Made by a program: the position numbers and the translations under genes | Notes under the pieces: model-generated | What the model saw: only the letters and a program-made list of their open reading frames with translations | The model's database searches: none | Told to the model about the DNA's origin: nothing | Origin: Parachlamydiales bacterium | GTDB taxonomy: Bacteria; Chlamydiota; Chlamydiia; Chlamydiales; SM23-39 | DNA: 6,005 nucleotides | Direction: 5' to 3' | Assembly (NCBI GenBank): GCA_003151315.1 | Contig: PLXF01000087.1 | Span: forward strand, 1 to 6,005 | Shown: positions 4,073 to 6,005 of the stretch, one piece after another | Position numbering within the stretch: the stretch's first letter is position 1 | How the letters are laid out: every line of letters begins with the position of its first letter

Positions 4073-6005
4073 TTAGGAGCTCAGGCCGGATGCAAGAAGA
4101 ATTTTCTGCATAAGGCGCGCATGCTCTTTTTCTACCTCTTCAAAAGAGATCGTTTTATAGGGATCTCGATAGGTAAAACGAAAGGTTGCATTCTTTTTCT
4201 CAGCGATAAATAGATCGATCAATTCCTTTTTTTCTAAGAGGGGAGATTGGGCATCGGCAATGGCGTTAAAAATGATTTGCATCGAGGCATCTAGAGGAAG
4301 GGGGATTGTCCAATCTCGCTCAGAGGCGGGGAATTGGGGGATCGGCTTCAACTGATGCTCTCCCTTAACGAGAGGCAAAAGGGATTGCAGATTGAGCTCG
4401 GCATAGTAGATGCGCTGCTTAATATCGAGTTTTTCTAGTAGGCGCGGGTGCACCTCTCCGAGCGAACCGATAAAAATCGAACCGGCAAAAATACTCGCCT
4501 GTCGACCCGGATGGAAGCTCAAGTGATCGGATGGGGAGAAAGAGGCTGAGACTTGTAAGCCAGCAAAGAGATTTTCCATCAACCCTTTGAGATCGTAGAA
4601 ATCGACATCCGTGGGTTTCGCATCCCAATGGTGCGGTCTCGATTTGCCGCAAAGAAGGAGAGCCACTGTGGGGAGTTCCACAATTTGCCCCTCTTGGGAA
4701 AAATGGATATGGCCGATTTCAAAACCGGTAAAGGTGTGGTTTTTTTGGTCGAGATTTGTTTGGGCGCACTGCAAAAATCCAGGGAGCAAAGAGGGGCGCA
4801 GAATCGAATACTCTTCCGATTTTGAGTGGAGTGCCCTCAATAGCCCCATTTTCGGCCCTTGGGCTTCAATCGCCAAGTCAGCCAGCTTAGGACTGATCAG
4901 ATCGCAGGTGATCCATTCTTGGAGCCCTAAACCGGTCAGGCGGGTGCGCAGTTGCCGCTCTAGGAGAAACATCGGATCGTGAGGAAGAACCGACGTGGTG
5001 TAAACAGGTGTCGATTTTTCGATTTTATTGTATCCGTAAATACGAGCCACCTCTTCCACCAGATCGATCTCTTCATGCAGATCAAACCGATAGGGGGGAA
5101 CAAAAACAAGGAGGATCTCTCCCGATTCTTTTGTCGTAAAACCTAAGCGATGGAAAATCTCCGCCATTTCGCCAGAGGAAATTTTAGCGCCGAGGAGTTT
5201 TCTAACTCGTTCGGGACGGCAAGAGATCTGTCGAGGAGCAAAAGAGCCATTTTTCAGATCGATTGTGTGATTAGCCAGATGCCCACCACAAAGCTCCACA
5301 AAAAGGGAGCAGGCTTCGTCGAGCGCCTCTTCGATGCCGATCGGATCGGTCCCTTTTTCAAAGCGGATAGAGCTCTCAGAGCGAAGTCCCATTTTTTTCG
5401 AAGCGATCCTTACGGTCATCGGATCGAAATAGGCCGCTTCGAGAAAGATATTTTTTGTTTGATCGGAGATGGCAGAATTTGCTCCACCCATTACGCCGGC
5501 GATGGCTGTTGCTTTTTCCCGATCGCCGATGAGGAGCGTGCCTGGAGCCACTTCCCGTTCGATCCCATCGAGACACGCGAACATCTGCGTCTCTTTAGCG
5601 CAATAGACCCGAAGAGAGTGCCCTTCTAGAAGATCGGCGTCAAAAGCATGGAGCGGCTGGCCCCATTTCAGGAGAATGTAATTTGTGATGTCGACGCCGT
5701 TATTGATGGGGCGCATTCCCGCATTTCGCAAGAGCTGTTGAAGCCAAAAAGGGGAGGGGCCGATGCGTACCCCTTCGATTTGCCGTCCCATATAGCGGGG
5801 GCATAATTTCGGCTCTTCAACAGTTACGCTGATGGGTTGTTTGACCGCTTTTCTTTCGAATTTGTGTTTAGGATGCTCAATCAGAGGTTTATTTAACGAG
5901 GCGCCCAACTCTCTCGCAATCCCGCGCGCGCTTAAGCAATAGCCTAAATTGGGGGTCAAAGAGAGCTCGAATACGGGATCCCATAAATGGGCCGTCAAAT
6001 CTTCT
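4073..6005 (-). CDS. pheT: Phenylalanine--tRNA ligase beta subunit, N-terminus cut by the window edge
   Basis: Beta chain of the (alpha-beta)2 class II synthetase that charges tRNA-Phe in the cytoplasm; the alpha chain (PheS) does the catalysis, while beta edits and binds tRNA. About 640 C-terminal residues are present. The frame stays open to the edge (E-D precede the first visible L-T-A-H-L-W), so the family length of about 790 implies some 150 missing residues, including the OB-fold tRNA-binding domain. Counting from codon 5998: DPVFELSLTPN (7-17); B3/B4 editing domain with VDITNYILLKWGQPLHAFD (102-120), AIAGVMGG and LEAAYFDP; B5 domain with VPPYRFDLHEEIDLVEEVARIYGY (300-323); catalytic-like core ending near HPGR and GEVHP; and a C-terminal FDX-ACB anticodon-binding domain (about 555-641) with FPASERDW and FRFTYRDPYKTIS. 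The usual NRGD/NRPD after LTP is NLGY here. It is the first visible gene of the operon with the lipoprotein gene and ogt. Confidence 0.97.
   Translation of the reverse strand, partial: EDLTAHLWDPVFELSLTPNLGYCLSARGIARELGASLNKPLIEHPKHKFERKAVKQPISVTVEEPKLCPRYMGRQIEGVRIGPSPFWLQQLLRNAGMRPINNGVDITNYILLKWGQPLHAFDADLLEGHSLRVYCAKETQMFACLDGIEREVAPGTLLIGDREKATAIAGVMGGANSAISDQTKNIFLEAAYFDPMTVRIASKKMGLRSESSIRFEKGTDPIGIEEALDEACSLFVELCGGHLANHTIDLKNGSFAPRQISCRPERVRKLLGAKISSGEMAEIFHRLGFTTKESGEILLVFVPPYRFDLHEEIDLVEEVARIYGYNKIEKSTPVYTTSVLPHDPMFLLERQLRTRLTGLGLQEWITCDLISPKLADLAIEAQGPKMGLLRALHSKSEEYSILRPSLLPGFLQCAQTNLDQKNHTFTGFEIGHIHFSQEGQIVELPTVALLLCGKSRPHHWDAKPTDVDFYDLKGLMENLFAGLQVSASFSPSDHLSFHPGRQASIFAGSIFIGSLGEVHPRLLEKLDIKQRIYYAELNLQSLLPLVKGEHQLKPIPQFPASERDWTIPLPLDASMQIIFNAIADAQSPLLEKKELIDLFIAEKKNATFRFTYRDPYKTISFEEVEKEHARLMQKILLASGLSS

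Noticed and set aside
5150..5629. 159-codon open frame on the plus strand inside pheT
   Set aside because: It lies wholly antisense to the strongly conserved PheT editing and B5 domains, has no ribosome binding site of note, and its composition (many Phe, Arg, Ser) is that of an antisense shadow.
5996..5998. TTG at 5996-5998 as the start of pheT
   Set aside because: The frame continues upstream to the window edge and the protein would lack the whole N-terminal region; this codon encodes an internal Leu.

Overview
The window looks like a chromosomal segment from a member of the Chlamydiae, most likely an environmental (amoeba- or arthropod-associated) family rather than Chlamydia itself. The main evidence is the block on the minus strand, reading from the right edge leftwards: pheT, then a lipoprotein with MORN-like repeats, then a methylated-DNA repair methyltransferase. 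From memory this is the same order as CT475-CT476-CT477 in Chlamydia trachomatis. The assignment is inference from synteny and protein style; no search was run.

Right half (2622-6005, minus strand): a compact housekeeping operon. pheT (phenylalanyl-tRNA synthetase beta chain) runs off the right edge, so about 150 N-terminal residues are missing. It is followed after 30 nt by the lipoprotein gene, whose TGA stop overlaps the GTG start of ogt by 4 nt, implying translational coupling. A GC-rich hairpin followed by a T-rich tract lies inside the first 20 codons of ogt on the coding strand and looks like an intragenic intrinsic terminator.

Left half (1-2621): accessory, repeat-bearing sequence. 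Two genes diverge from a 463-nt intergenic region. The leftward gene encodes a 251-aa protein with a long hydrophobic hairpin, a candidate inclusion-membrane-type protein. The rightward gene encodes a 313-aa soluble protein that I cannot assign to a characterised family. Both have recognisable sigma-70-type promoters, and their short leaders share almost the same sequence from the -10 box to the ribosome binding site, which suggests co-regulation or a duplicated promoter cassette.

The non-coding stretches carry repeats. A dispersed repeat is present in two diverged direct copies, at 971-1052 and 2509-2607. The first copy sits in a palindromic element with 15-bp terminal inverted repeats. Between the rightward gene and ogt lie two adjacent hairpins (2324-2367 and 2366-2464); the second has 43-nt arms and resembles a MITE or a collapsed pair of insertion-sequence ends. 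The boundary between the conserved operon and the accessory DNA therefore coincides with repeats. No RNA gene, CRISPR array or intact transposase gene was found. No clearly new multi-gene system is evident; the best leads are the shared-leader divergent pair, the internal terminator in ogt, and the palindromic elements.
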